IMG/VR virus record: IMGVR_UViG_3300003324_000863 | Coordinates: 745-64,744 of that record | Source: a virus | Reading direction: 5' to 3' (one strand) | DNA: 64,000 nt | Made by a program: the position numbers and the translations under genes | The notes under the pieces: model-generated | Databases searched by the model: none | Seen by the model: the letters and a program-made list of their open reading frames with translations, nothing else | Told to the model about the DNA's origin: nothing | In this document: positions 1 through 7,688 of the stretch, in pieces | Layout of the letters: every line of letters begins with the position of its first letter | Numbering within the stretch: the stretch's first letter is position 1

Positions 1-185
1 TCGTCGCCGACCTCCGTGATGAACGGCACCGGATCGATCCGAAGGTACATCAGTGCCGTGTCGGGGAACGGGGCAAACGAAGCAACCCACTGCCGGTACT
101 CCTCGGCTAGCTCGGTCGTCTGGAATGCAGCAAGCTTCTCGTCCCAGCCCGTGTGCTCCTGTACGACAAGGTAGATCTCCCGCAC
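1..185 (-). CDS. Hypothetical protein, 3' end beyond the window
   Basis: Starts at GTG (183-185), with an AGGGAGG ribosome site just upstream, and stays open to the window edge (61 codons seen). The protein begins VREIYLVVQEHTGWDEKLAA and is acidic with many aromatic residues; I do not recognise the family. If the two window ends were joined, this frame would continue without a stop into the partial frame at 63679-64000. It is the last gene seen of the minus-strand early block, just downstream of the tRNA. Confidence 0.6.
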   Translation of the reverse strand, partial: MREIYLVVQEHTGWDEKLAAFQTTELAEEYRQWVASFAPFPDTALMYLRIDPVPFITEVGD

Positions 186-212
186 TTCTCCCTCCCTTCG
201 GTTGTCTCTCGG

Positions 213-286
213 TTCCAGGGGGTGGACTCGAACCACCAACCTCGCACGTTCAGAGCGTGGTGTTCTACCAATTGAACTACCCTGGA
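213..286 (-). tRNA. tRNA-Gln (anticodon CTG)
   Basis: Cloverleaf read on the minus strand: acceptor TCCAGGG pairs with CCCTGGA, D-stem GTTC/GAAC, anticodon loop CTCTGAA (anticodon CTG, reading CAG), T-stem GGTGG/CCACC with loop TTCGAGT. The CCA end is not encoded. The top anticodon-stem pair is a C-C mismatch and the variable loop is about 6 nt, both mild oddities. It is the only tRNA I found. Phage tRNAs often compensate for codon use or resist host tRNA damage; nothing here separates these. Confidence 0.88.
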
Positions 287-362
287 ATGAAGGGCCGGAG
301 CCGAAGAGGATCCCTGCTCCCCTTGACCCCGGCCCATGTCCCCCTTCCCCCGGGGTTAGTGC

Positions 363-647
363 TTAGTAGCCGTGGACGTTCTGATAGTCCGGGCTACCGG
401 CGGGCTCCCAGTCCTCGAACTGGGCGTAGCTCCCGTGCTTGCTGACGCGGAACGTGTAGTCCGCTCGCTGGCCCTTCCGAGCGTTCTCGAGAATGGTGTC
501 GGCCTGGGCCAGCACCTGCTCGACGAGGCACTTCACGGGGGTGGAGAGACCGCGCAGCTCCAGGATCTCGACCTCTTCCGTCACGACGACGAGCTTGAGC
601 TCGGTCCGGCTCTGGGTCTCCGTTCGGGTCTTGATGTCGATCGCCAT
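363..647 (-). CDS. Hypothetical 94-residue protein
   Basis: Begins MAIDIKTRTETQSRTELKLV with GGAGGAAG upstream. The N-terminal half has alternating charged and hydrophobic residues typical of beta strands; the middle (LSTPVKCLVEQVLAQAD) looks helical. No recognised domain. It lies upstream of the tRNA in the same minus-strand block. Confidence 0.62.
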   Translation of the reverse strand: MAIDIKTRTETQSRTELKLVVVTEEVEILELRGLSTPVKCLVEQVLAQADTILENARKGQRADYTFRVSKHGSYAQFEDWEPAGSPDYQNVHGY

Positions 648-773
648 ACTCTTACTTCCTCCTGCTTTTATTTGGGTGTCTTGGGTTCGCCATGTCCCTG
701 GGTCACCGTCCCATCCGGCCCTTCACATCACCTCCTTCCAGGGGTCCCTCTATCACGCCGAGGGACGAGGCGC

Positions 774-1028
774 CTATGTCCTCCTCTCCCCACCCTCTGG
801 GCGGGGTCCCTTCGTCTTGGTCTCGATCTTGATGAACACCTTCCTCGAACACATCAGGCACTTCCAGCCCGGTCCGTCCTCCAGGTCCAGGTACTGGTCC
901 CCCCCACATTCACACCCCCGCCTCCTCCATCGGGTCTCGAGGTAGGTATTGACGGACTCGGGTCCGGCCATGCTGATGAGCTCCTCGATCGTTGGTGACT
1001 GTTTCAGTCTCGGGATAATTCTACTCAC
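774..1028 (-). CDS. Small zinc-ribbon-like protein
   Basis: 84 residues from a GTG at 1026-1028. A C-x-C (CECGG) near residue 39 and a C-x2-C (CLMCSR) about 15 residues later form a likely zinc ribbon; the N-terminus (SPTIEELISMAGPESVNTYL) looks helical. Its GTG overlaps a TGA that ends a possible 19-codon leader frame (GTG at 1084, with its own GAGG site), so translation may be coupled to the gene above. Function unknown. Confidence 0.6.
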   Translation of the reverse strand: MSRIIPRLKQSPTIEELISMAGPESVNTYLETRWRRRGCECGGDQYLDLEDGPGWKCLMCSRKVFIKIETKTKGPRPEGGERRT

Positions 1029-1098
1029 TCAAACGCTGGCTTCCCTCCCTTCGCTTTGATCCGCGCCTGGATCCCCCGGATCACGCCCTCGACCCGCC

Positions 1099-2490
1099 CT
1101 ACCCGTAGTACCCCCAGTTGTGGATGCGGAGTTCTTTTGGGTAGTCGGGGCACCCATCCCAACAGCCGAGATGCTCGTACTTCTTGCAGGTACAGGACAC
1201 CTTCTGTCCTGTGGCTGTACTCTGGACTGCTGCTTGAGCCGAAGGTCCACAGTCCTTGTCGCACGCCTCGCCGTAGTGGGCAGCGCAGTCGGTCTTGTGT
1301 CCTTGAACATACCGGTAGGTCTTGTGGTAGTTGGCGCCTCCACTCGTCGGCGCGGCCGGCTTCTTCTCCTCGGCTGCCTTGGCGGCCTTGGCTTCGATGA
1401 TGCGCTTGGCCGCCTCGAACCGGGGGCGGGTGACCTGAGAGCGGGCGATCTCCCTCACCTCCTCGTCGGCGAACGCAGCCGCCATCTCCTTCTCCAGGTT
1501 CTCCAGGTACTCGAGCTGCTTCTTGCTCTCGACTGCCTCCTCACAGTAGTCATCCCGGATCTGGAGGATGGCCTCGTGTGCTCCGTATCCCCCGAGACAG
1601 ATGAGAAGCGAGGAGAGTCCGGTGCCGGTTCGGCCGTGTCCCCCAACACAGCAGAGGGTGACCCGGCCTTCGAGCTTGCCATGCCGGTCGATGAGGAGTT
1701 CCTTGATCCGTACCCAGAGGGCCAGCCAGAAGGGAGCGCCGACGGGGGGGATGCCCTGGTCCGGCCACTTGAACTTGATGAGGGCGCCCGGCTCCTTGGG
1801 TCGAGGGACCAGGACGTTCAGCGCCCGGAACTGCTCTGGTCCGGTGAGGACGAACTTGTCCGGGTCCTTGCCGAGGGAGTAGGAGTCAGCGAAGTCCAGC
1901 ACCACGTCCGGCTCGTAGTCCATGTCCAGGTTCGCGGCCTTCGACCCGGAGAAGACGACGTCCCCGATCTTGAAGACCAGGTCCAGGTCCGAGCCATCGT
2001 GCGGCCCGCTGCAGTTGGCCTTGTAGCTGTACCCCGTGCCCCCCGTGTAGCTCTGTCCTGTCCCGGTCACCTTCCCCTCCGTCTCCGGCGCCTTTACATC
2101 AGACGCCACTGTGCTCTCCACTCCCGCCTCCGTCCCGATGATCGTCTCTCCGTAGAGGTAGGTTGCCTGGTCGGGGTCGATGAAAGCGGCCTGGCCGAAC
2201 TTCTCGAAGATGAAGTCGTACCACCAGTCATCAGTCAGCTCGTCCAGGTTCTGGTCCTCCAGCCACTTGATGTACTCGTTGTACAGGCTGTCATCGACGG
2301 CGTCGAACTGGAACTCTGGCTTCAGATCATCGTGACCTAAGAGGTAGCCCGGGTACGTCTCTTCATCCTCGTCTTCCCAGTCATCATCGTCTGCTGCCAG
2401 CTCAGCTTGGACCGCACCGACGTCCCCATCGAGGAAGAGGAGGGCATCGGACTGGGGCTTCGGCTTCCCCTTAGTCTTCGTCTTCTTCAT
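1099..2490 (-). CDS. Cys-X5-Arg phosphatase-like protein with Cys-rich tail
   Basis: About 463 residues from ATG 2488-2490 (MKKTKTKGKPKPQ), with GAGGAGGAAG upstream; a farther in-frame start would lie deep inside the previous gene. The centre carries CCVGGHGRTGTG, the HCX5R(S/T)G P-loop of protein tyrosine/dual-specificity phosphatases, followed by a helical segment (LSSLLICLGGYGAHEAI) as in that fold. The N-terminal third is acidic. The C-terminus is Cys/His-rich (DCAAHYGEACDKDCG and CTCKKYEHLGCWDGCP), probably zinc-binding. It overlaps the large upstream gene by 20 nt, so the two are probably translationally coupled and may act together. Substrate unknown; the phosphatase call rests on the motif. 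Confidence 0.75.
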   Translation of the reverse strand: MKKTKTKGKPKPQSDALLFLDGDVGAVQAELAADDDDWEDEDEETYPGYLLGHDDLKPEFQFDAVDDSLYNEYIKWLEDQNLDELTDDWWYDFIFEKFGQAAFIDPDQATYLYGETIIGTEAGVESTVASDVKAPETEGKVTGTGQSYTGGTGYSYKANCSGPHDGSDLDLVFKIGDVVFSGSKAANLDMDYEPDVVLDFADSYSLGKDPDKFVLTGPEQFRALNVLVPRPKEPGALIKFKWPDQGIPPVGAPFWLALWVRIKELLIDRHGKLEGRVTLCCVGGHGRTGTGLSSLLICLGGYGAHEAILQIRDDYCEEAVESKKQLEYLENLEKEMAAAFADEEVREIARSQVTRPRFEAAKRIIEAKAAKAAEEKKPAAPTSGGANYHKTYRYVQGHKTDCAAHYGEACDKDCGPSAQAAVQSTATGQKVSCTCKKYEHLGCWDGCPDYPKELRIHNWGYYG

Positions 2491-5215
2491 CCGCTTCCTC
2501 CTCCTCGTCGTCGTCTTCATCCATCTGGGGGCAGCAGTCCTCCGAGGTGCAGTCCCAGCAGAGGAGCTCGCCGCAGTGGTCACAGGAGTGCTGCCAGTCC
2601 ACCATGCCGTTCCCGCAGAGGACGCAGTGGTACTGGTACTCCACTTCCTCCTCGGACTCCTCGTACTCCGGGACGGGCTCGACGATCTTGGTGTCTGGGA
2701 TAAGCTGCTTATTGCAGGAGTCCTCCCCGATCAGGCAGCAGGACTCCGGTGCCGTGTAGGCAAGGCAGTTCTCGTGGATGTTGCCGACCCGGATATCCCC
2801 GTCGACCACCGGCAGCTGCTTGTACGTCATCTTGGAGTGGGCCAGGGACTTGATGTGGTCCAGAGCCAGAGCCTTCAGGTAGCTCTGGCAGTTGTCGCAG
2901 ACCCCAATGTCGTCGAGATTCACGTTGACTGCCGTGTACCCCGGCTCTCCGCCCCGCTTGTACTGGATGTGGACGAAGCCCTGCTCGGGCACCCACCGTC
3001 CCTGGGCGTAGGTCACCGGCGGCAGGGTCACCACCGTCGGCTCGGGCTTCGGCGCCTGGGCAAGGATCGCCTTGGCCAGCTCACCCACGGTCATTCCCAC
3101 GGTTCCTGACTGGGGTGGCGCCGACATCTTCATGGCCGCTTCGTACTTCTTCTTGTTGGCGGCGATGAGCTTCGCCTCGTACTCTGCGTGGGCCTTGGCC
3201 TGCTTCTCCAGCTCGACCTGCTTGCGGTACTCATGATCTCGGATGATCCGCTCGGTCTTGGGATCGGGCACCCAGGTCGGGACAGTGTGCATCTTGCCGA
3301 GCACCGAGATCACCCGGTCTCCCATCTCGAAGACCGTGCCGTCCCGCCGCAGCCGCTCCGCTTCCCAGATGGAGATCGCTGCTCGGGCGGGCACGATGGG
3401 ATGGCCCTGGGCTGCGAGGTCGAAGGTGTGGCCGTGGGCCCACTTGTTCAGCCACCAGCCCCCGTTGTGGACCTGGTCGACGGCGACGTTGAGGGCCTTG
3501 GCCAGGCCGTCCACCTCCAGCTTCCCCGTAACGAAGTCCCGGATGGCCTGGTCGACCTGGAGCGTCGCCACCGCGCAGTCCTTCCACCGCCGACCGCCGA
3601 TGGACCCCGCTCCCCAGGGGTACTTCTCAAAGATCCATCGGGCCCGCTCCAAGGCCTGCCGTCCCCCGAACGGAGACCGGAAGCTCTCCGTGTACACCTC
3701 CTCCCGCGTCCGCTCCCGCCGGGCCAGCCGGGCATGCCGTGCCTCACCGAGACAGGCCGCCGATCCGTACCGCAGGATCATGGCCATGGCATAGCCGATG
3801 TGGTACGTATCCTGACCGCGGAGGAGGCCGGAGTTGTGGGCTGCCCAGACCAGGTGGTTGATCTTCGACGCATGGCCAACGTATGCCGTGCCCTGATCGT
3901 AGTCCAGCTGCTTCTTGATGTGCTTCAGGTCCGTCATGAAGCCGGCGACCAGTCCATCCAGTGCCGCCTCCCTGCTGTAGGGCTCGAGATCGAACGTCGG
4001 TTCAAGCACGTCTCCGACCTGGGGCTCGAAGCTGATGACGATCGGGATGCGGGACGAGAGACAGTGGGCGCCGTAGTGGGTCGCCAAGCTGCCGCCTGGG
4101 TGGTAGACCACGGTACCCGGCTCGAACTCCTTGACCTTCCGCTCCCATTCGAGGAGGTCACCTGACGCTTCGACGACGTGCTGGACGGTCATCTTCTCGG
4201 GGATGTAGTCCCGCTTGCCCTCGGCCTTGGGCCCGGCCCGGAGCTGGACGAACTTGGCGCCCCCGTTCTCGTCGATGACCACCTCGAAGTAGGGATGCTC
4301 ATCGGCCACGTCCACCCCGGCGTTCTTCATCCGGTGGGCATGCTCGATGTGCCACTCGGATGCCTGGGGTAGGACCACCGCACCCTTCCCACTCGTCGCC
4401 CCGTCGTGCCCGGGTCCGATGGTGAGGAGGTTCGGGGTCCAGACCACGTTCAGCTGCGCATTGACCGGCGGCATGAGGATCAGCTCAGCCTCGGGGTCCT
4501 CGGCCAGTGCCTCCTCCAGGACCTTGACCGCCTCGTCTGCGGTCTTCACCTTCCGGCTATCGACGAAGCCGTGGCGTGGCCGAGTGGGGGCAGGCCGGGC
4601 GAACACCTCACCGATCGGGTTCTTGAACCGCCCCGACTTGTGATGGAAGGCGAAGCGCACCCCGTCCGCATCCTGGGCCACGACGTAGCTCAGGGTCGGG
4701 AGGCTGAAGCCAGGGAGCTGGGGCAGCCCCTTCGCCTTCTGGGTACGGAGCCGCTTGGCATCCGTGTACACCCCGTAGGCCTCGGGATCATAGACCCACG
4801 CCTTCGGCACCTCGACCCTGGGTGCAGAGCTGACCCCCGTTCCGCCGACCGAGGAGCGGAAGACCCCCAGCATCTCCTCGAAGCTGATCGCCTTCGGCGC
4901 GTCCAGGGTAGCGGGGATCTCCGCCCCGATCTCCACCTGAGGGGACTCCTCTAGGGCATCGTCGGAGACAGGCACGATCCATTCCTCCTTGTACCCGAAG
5001 GCCGTAGAGGAGTAGTAGGTAGGGTCCTCCCCCGGGTCAGGGATAGGGGCCGGCTCGGGCCACGTCACCTGGTAGTCGTAGAAGCCTCCGGGCTCGAGAA
5101 CGTTCGCCACTGTACCGACCAGGTGATCCGGGGGGCAGTTGGCGCCTGAGTTGGGGTTGACCTTGACCTTCATCCCAACCTTCAGCTTGGTCGGCGTGTC
5201 AACGAGTGCTGCCAT
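2471..5215 (-). CDS. Large protein with PEP-synthase-like phosphohistidine swivelling motif
   Basis: 914 residues. The N-terminus (VGMKVKVNPNSGANCPPDHL) looks like an SH3/KOW-type barrel. Mid-protein, LLTIGPGHDGATSGKGAVVL and AKFVQLRAGP recall the end of an ATP-grasp-like dikinase unit. PGGSLATHYGAHCLSSRIPI then matches the GG-x-(S/T)H-x-A-x-x-(A/C)R-x-x-x-IP signature around the phosphohistidine of PEP-utilising enzymes, with the His kept. A long helical, charged region follows, then C-terminal CxxC zinc ribbons (CVLCGNG, CDHCGELLCWDC) and an acidic tail. No complete PEP-synthase catalytic domain is evident, so the reaction is unknown. ATG at 5215 has CCTCCTTT (plus strand) as its SD. It overlaps the phosphatase-like gene. 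Confidence 0.72.
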   Translation of the reverse strand: MAALVDTPTKLKVGMKVKVNPNSGANCPPDHLVGTVANVLEPGGFYDYQVTWPEPAPIPDPGEDPTYYSSTAFGYKEEWIVPVSDDALEESPQVEIGAEIPATLDAPKAISFEEMLGVFRSSVGGTGVSSAPRVEVPKAWVYDPEAYGVYTDAKRLRTQKAKGLPQLPGFSLPTLSYVVAQDADGVRFAFHHKSGRFKNPIGEVFARPAPTRPRHGFVDSRKVKTADEAVKVLEEALAEDPEAELILMPPVNAQLNVVWTPNLLTIGPGHDGATSGKGAVVLPQASEWHIEHAHRMKNAGVDVADEHPYFEVVIDENGGAKFVQLRAGPKAEGKRDYIPEKMTVQHVVEASGDLLEWERKVKEFEPGTVVYHPGGSLATHYGAHCLSSRIPIVISFEPQVGDVLEPTFDLEPYSREAALDGLVAGFMTDLKHIKKQLDYDQGTAYVGHASKINHLVWAAHNSGLLRGQDTYHIGYAMAMILRYGSAACLGEARHARLARRERTREEVYTESFRSPFGGRQALERARWIFEKYPWGAGSIGGRRWKDCAVATLQVDQAIRDFVTGKLEVDGLAKALNVAVDQVHNGGWWLNKWAHGHTFDLAAQGHPIVPARAAISIWEAERLRRDGTVFEMGDRVISVLGKMHTVPTWVPDPKTERIIRDHEYRKQVELEKQAKAHAEYEAKLIAANKKKYEAAMKMSAPPQSGTVGMTVGELAKAILAQAPKPEPTVVTLPPVTYAQGRWVPEQGFVHIQYKRGGEPGYTAVNVNLDDIGVCDNCQSYLKALALDHIKSLAHSKMTYKQLPVVDGDIRVGNIHENCLAYTAPESCCLIGEDSCNKQLIPDTKIVEPVPEYEESEEEVEYQYHCVLCGNGMVDWQHSCDHCGELLCWDCTSEDCCPQMDEDDDEEEEADEEDED

Positions 5216-5266
5216 GCGTCCTCCTTTCGTCGCATCACTTCACTCCGCGTCAGCGGAGAGCGGAGA

Positions 5267-5280
5267 GTTAAGCGCTTAAC
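5267..5280. promoter_or_regulatory. Operator-like palindrome GTTAAGCGCTTAAC
   Basis: Perfect 14-bp palindrome overlapping the stop codon of the 5268-5534 gene. It is the cleanest member of a dispersed family. Others include ATAAGCTGCTTAT (2700), ATAAGCGCTTAT (6764), TGCTTAATAAGCA (14338), TTAAGCGGCTTAA (22430), TTAAGCGGCTTAT (29410), TTTAAGCGCTAAA (34204), GTTAAGCACTTAAC (39898), TTAAGTACTTAA (51107) and ATAAGCAGCTTAAC (51775). Probably a repressor or other phage protein binding site (inference). Confidence 0.6.
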
Positions 5281-5534
5281 TTGTAGGCCAGCCGCACTAT
5301 CGCTTGCAGCTCCAGCAGACTGATGGGGAGCTGCTCGCCCCGTGGATCGTAGACTCCGGCAGTACTGAAGTGGCCCTCACTCTTGCGGAACTCCTGATCG
5401 GCGGCGTAGGCGATGGCTGCCTGGAACGAGGGGAACCCGGACCGAGAGAGCAGCTTGCCCTCGACCCAGTAGGTGACGCGGTACGAAGGACTGAGCATGC
5501 GCTCGAACTCTGCCTTGTCAAGGACCTTGACCAT
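5268..5534 (-). CDS. Hypothetical 88-residue protein
   Basis: Begins MVKVLDKAEFERMLSPSYRV at ATG 5532-5534. I reject the longer reading from 5663, because it would run through a well-formed promoter (5589-5618). The sequence (YWVEGKLLSRSGFPSFQAAI) suggests a compact alpha/beta protein; the family is not recognised. The last codons and stop form a perfect 14-bp palindrome, GTTAAGCGCTTAAC (5267-5280), one of the dispersed operator-like sites. Confidence 0.68.
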   Translation of the reverse strand: MVKVLDKAEFERMLSPSYRVTYWVEGKLLSRSGFPSFQAAIAYAADQEFRKSEGHFSTAGVYDPRGEQLPISLLELQAIVRLAYKLSA

Positions 5535-5588
5535 TGACCTAACCCCCTTTACCTGGGACTTCGTGACTGTTTCGTTCGGTCGATCGGC

Positions 5589-5618
5589 ATTGTCGCACGA
5601 TCGAGCGGCGGCCGTCAA
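5589..5618 (-). promoter_or_regulatory. Sigma70-type promoter, copy 1
   Basis: On the minus strand: TTGACG, 18 bp, GACAAT. The spacer GCCGCCGCTCGATCGTGC is nearly identical to that of the second copy at 7014-7043. It sits 55 bp upstream of the ATG at 5534, and its flank (CCATC before the -35) is also shared with copy 2. Confidence 0.7.
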
Positions 5619-5634
5619 GATGGGGAACGCGGGT

Positions 5635-6447
5635 CTACGGGGTGAAGGTGTGCGTCTTCCCACGAGCGAGGGAGTAGAGCTGAACCCTATCTTTGGTGTT
5701 AGGGCACAGCCGTTCCCCGATCTCCAGCACTGCCTTGAGGGCGCCGTCGGTGAGAGGGAAGTTGTAGCTGGTGGGGTAGGTGGGATTAGCTAGCATATTT
5801 TCAGCCCGGATCAGTAGAGATCGGGCGATGATGCCGAGCACGTCTTTCCCCATACCGTATCTCTTCCGGAGTTCCTCCTCGAATGGCCGCAGCCCCTCGA
5901 CGATGCACCTGGCCAGGGCCTCAGCCTTCTCCTCGATGGTCTCACCCACCGGCGTGCTGGTCCAGGGATCGAGCCACTCGGGCTTGTAGTAGAGCTTGAG
6001 GTTCGGGGTATATCCCATCTTGGTGCCCGTCAGTGGGTGGTGGGTCTGTGGTGTCTCAAACTCCACAATGATGGGATTGAAGGGATGCGGGGTGTCCTGA
6101 GGATTGAACCCGGTGACCTTGCCCCTGATCTCTGGATTTCCATGTCCCTCCCTGGTCCGGACCTCGTCCCCGATCTGGAACCCTCCGGTTACCAGCTCCG
6201 GCGTCTCTTCCTGCGGAGCAGCCAGCTCCAGCTCCCAGTCGTAATAGTGGTCCTCGTCCTTGCCCTCCTTCAGCCAGTAGGGCGTGCCTGATGCAGTCCC
6301 GTAGTGGCCGTTCGGCTGGTCCCACTTGACAAGGAACAGGCCATCGTAGATTTCCGCGGTCACCATGCCGAGGGTCTCGGGGCTGACGACGTGGTGCCCG
6401 TCGAGCTGGTTCGCCTTGAACCTGACCTTGTCTCCGACCTTGAACAT
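5635..6447 (-). CDS. Protein with two SH3/KOW-like modules
   Basis: 270 residues. Two similar units begin FKVGDKVRFKANQLDG and FQIGDEVRTREGHGNPEIRG, each followed by strands ending in a W-D/E segment. This is the pattern of KOW or Mib/Herc2-type SH3 barrels, which usually bind protein or nucleic acid. The C-terminal 100 residues are helical (IEEKAEALARCIVEGLRPFE). ATG at 6447 has AGGAGGAG upstream. The same 'VGD+V' style recurs in the 914-residue protein and in 9603-9740. Function unknown. Confidence 0.72.
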   Translation of the reverse strand: MFKVGDKVRFKANQLDGHHVVSPETLGMVTAEIYDGLFLVKWDQPNGHYGTASGTPYWLKEGKDEDHYYDWELELAAPQEETPELVTGGFQIGDEVRTREGHGNPEIRGKVTGFNPQDTPHPFNPIIVEFETPQTHHPLTGTKMGYTPNLKLYYKPEWLDPWTSTPVGETIEEKAEALARCIVEGLRPFEEELRKRYGMGKDVLGIIARSLLIRAENMLANPTYPTSYNFPLTDGALKAVLEIGERLCPNTKDRVQLYSLARGKTHTFTP

Positions 6448-6495
6448 CGCTCCTCCTCTCTAGCCCAAGTCTCCAGCGTGCCGCCGGCAGTCCAG

Positions 6496-6687
6496 CTAGA
6501 AGACATAGGTCAGGTCCACGGGCTCACGGGTTACTTGGACTACGAACCACCCCAAGCGTAGCTCTAGGACCGGCCGCTCGGAGTTGTCCCGCCGGATATA
6601 GAATGGACAGCATCCCTCCTTATCGTAGGTATCCGACTTCAAACGCCATCTCTGGCCGAATGGACACCGATAGATGCTGATCGTCAT
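6496..6687 (-). CDS. Small Cys-containing hypothetical protein
   Basis: 63 residues, MTISIYRCPFGQRWRLKSDT, with CPF, CC and aromatic residues that could fold as a small zinc or beta protein. Its ATG overlaps the stop of the upstream gene (ATGA, 6684-6687), the packed arrangement seen throughout, which supports it as real. Function unknown. Confidence 0.6.
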   Translation of the reverse strand: MTISIYRCPFGQRWRLKSDTYDKEGCCPFYIRRDNSERPVLELRLGWFVVQVTREPVDLTYVF

Positions 6688-6923
6688 CGTGAGTACCGAT
6701 CCTCCCCTTGCCCAGCCACTCGGGTGAACTGGCCGCCGTTGAAGTCGGCGTAGTCCTCCTCGAATAAGCGCTTATACCATCGGGTCACCTCGTCCCAGAA
6801 CTCCGCATCCGGCTGGGTCTTGGGGTGGCCCTGCTTGTCCCGCTCTTCCCGTCGGGTCAGGTCCAGGCCGTGGCGGAGGGCCGAAGCTACTTCACCTATG
6901 TTCTTCCGATCCGCTCGGGACAT
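6684..6923 (-). CDS. Hypothetical 79-residue protein
   Basis: Starts MSRADRKNIGEVASALRHGL at ATG 6921-6923. A longer reading to 7064 would cross the promoter at 7014-7043. Charged and helical (LDLTRREERDKQGHPKTQPD), ending Gly/Arg-rich. An internal ATAAGCGCTTAT palindrome (6764-6775) is one of the dispersed operator-like sites. Confidence 0.65.
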   Translation of the reverse strand: MSRADRKNIGEVASALRHGLDLTRREERDKQGHPKTQPDAEFWDEVTRWYKRLFEEDYADFNGGQFTRVAGQGEDRYSR

Positions 6924-7013
6924 AGGGCTCTTCCTTATTGCTTCTGGCAGACTTCTCACCTCCCTTCTTATAGTCTCCCGTCTGACACTAGGCGTCCGAC
7001 GTGAAACGGGTCG

Positions 7014-7043
7014 ATTGTCGCACGGCCGAGCGGCGGCCGTCAA
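7014..7043 (-). promoter_or_regulatory. Sigma70-type promoter, copy 2
   Basis: Minus strand TTGACG, 18 bp (GCCGCCGCTCGGCCGTGC), GACAAT. Compared with the copy at 5589-5618, the spacer differs at only two positions. It drives the 6923 gene and those below. A half-symmetric TTTAGCCGCTTAAC (7072-7085) lies just upstream and belongs to the operator-like family. Confidence 0.7.
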
Positions 7044-7121
7044 GATGGTCTCGCGTCCCATCACCTCCGACTTTAGCCGCTTAACTATGGCTGCACCCCA
7101 AGGCCGAGGCTGAGTCTTTGT

Positions 7122-7268
7122 CTAGGCGGTCTCGGCCCAACACGAGCGGATGTAGGCGCGAAAGTACACCAGGTCTCCCGTGCTCTGCCAGAGTCTTGCC
7201 CAGTCTTGGGACTTCATCGTGGGCCAGACGGCGTGCCAGAGGATCATGGTGAGGTCGACGAAGTCCAT
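7122..7268 (-). CDS. Small hypothetical protein
   Basis: 48 residues from ATG 7266-7268 (MDFVDLTMILWHAVWPTMKS), with CGGAGG upstream; the longer reading lacks a ribosome site. Trp-rich and amphipathic. Contains two of the clustered GTCTTG motifs (plus strand), read in two different frames. TAG is followed on the minus strand by ACAAAGACTC and a GC-rich stretch similar to 54408-54445. Confidence 0.6.
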   Translation of the reverse strand: MDFVDLTMILWHAVWPTMKSQDWARLWQSTGDLVYFRAYIRSCWAETA

Positions 7269-7270
7269 GG

Positions 7271-7423
7271 TCAGCCTCCGATCTGGTCTTGCCAGTATGC
7301 CGCGGCCGTCTTGGCGTGGCGGTAGACCATCCATGCCCCAGGACAGCCGGTCTTGAGGAACTCCTGCCAGAAGCGATCGGCCCGTCTCAGGCAGGCCTCC
7401 CGCTGCGTCTCGGCGTAGCTCAT
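7271..7423 (-). CDS. Small hypothetical protein
   Basis: 50 residues from ATG 7421-7423 (MSYAETQREACLRRADRFWQ) with GAGGGA upstream; helical. Overlaps the 7420-7602 gene by ATGA. Three repeats of the GTCTTG cluster lie inside, as KT and QD codons. Function unknown. Confidence 0.6.
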   Translation of the reverse strand: MSYAETQREACLRRADRFWQEFLKTGCPGAWMVYRHAKTAAAYWQDQIGG

Positions 7424-7602
7424 GGTCGATCCCTCACGATCGGTTCGTGGAAATGGTGCGGTCTTGCGACGGAGATCACCCGCCGATTCTTTCCGTGCAG
7501 GCTCAAGGATCGGCTCTTGGTTTGCCTCTTGGGGCAGTCTGGGTTGGGGCATGGGTCTCGCTGGTCTCCCCGTGGGCAGCGGCAGGCACGGCAGGTAACC
7601 AT
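7420..7602 (-). CDS. Small Cys-rich (zinc-finger-like) protein
   Basis: 60 residues, starting MVTCRACRCPRGDQRDPCPN. C-x2-C-x-C, then C and C within the next ten residues, suggest a small zinc knuckle, followed by a basic tail. Ends in an ATGA overlap with the next gene, which supports it. Function unknown. Confidence 0.55.
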   Translation of the reverse strand: MVTCRACRCPRGDQRDPCPNPDCPKRQTKSRSLSLHGKNRRVISVARPHHFHEPIVRDRP

Positions 7603-7623
7603 CGCTCATCCTCCGAAGATAAA

Positions 7624-7661
7624 GCAAGACCAGGGACCGATTGTCTCAGCCCCTGGTCTTG
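7624..7661 (-). terminator. Stem-loop built from two inverted GGTCTTG copies
   Basis: CAAGACCAGGG ... CCCTGGTCTTG form an 11-bp stem around a 15-16 nt loop. On the minus strand the stem is followed by CTTTATC, so it may be a terminator after the 7689-7991 gene. It is also the only place in the cluster where the repeat word is inverted. Confidence 0.5.
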
Positions 7662-7688
7662 GGTCTATTCGATTGGCGCGGTCTTGGG

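Noticed and set aside
53-445. Plus-strand open frame over the tRNA and neighbours
   Set aside because: It crosses a tRNA and is antisense to two better-supported minus-strand genes; no ribosome site.
3188-4165. Plus-strand 325-residue frame
   Set aside because: Antisense shadow of the 914-residue protein; no ribosome site or domain.
5535-5663. Upstream extension of the 5268-5534 gene
   Set aside because: Crosses a clear promoter repeated at 7014; the ATG at 5534 is better placed.
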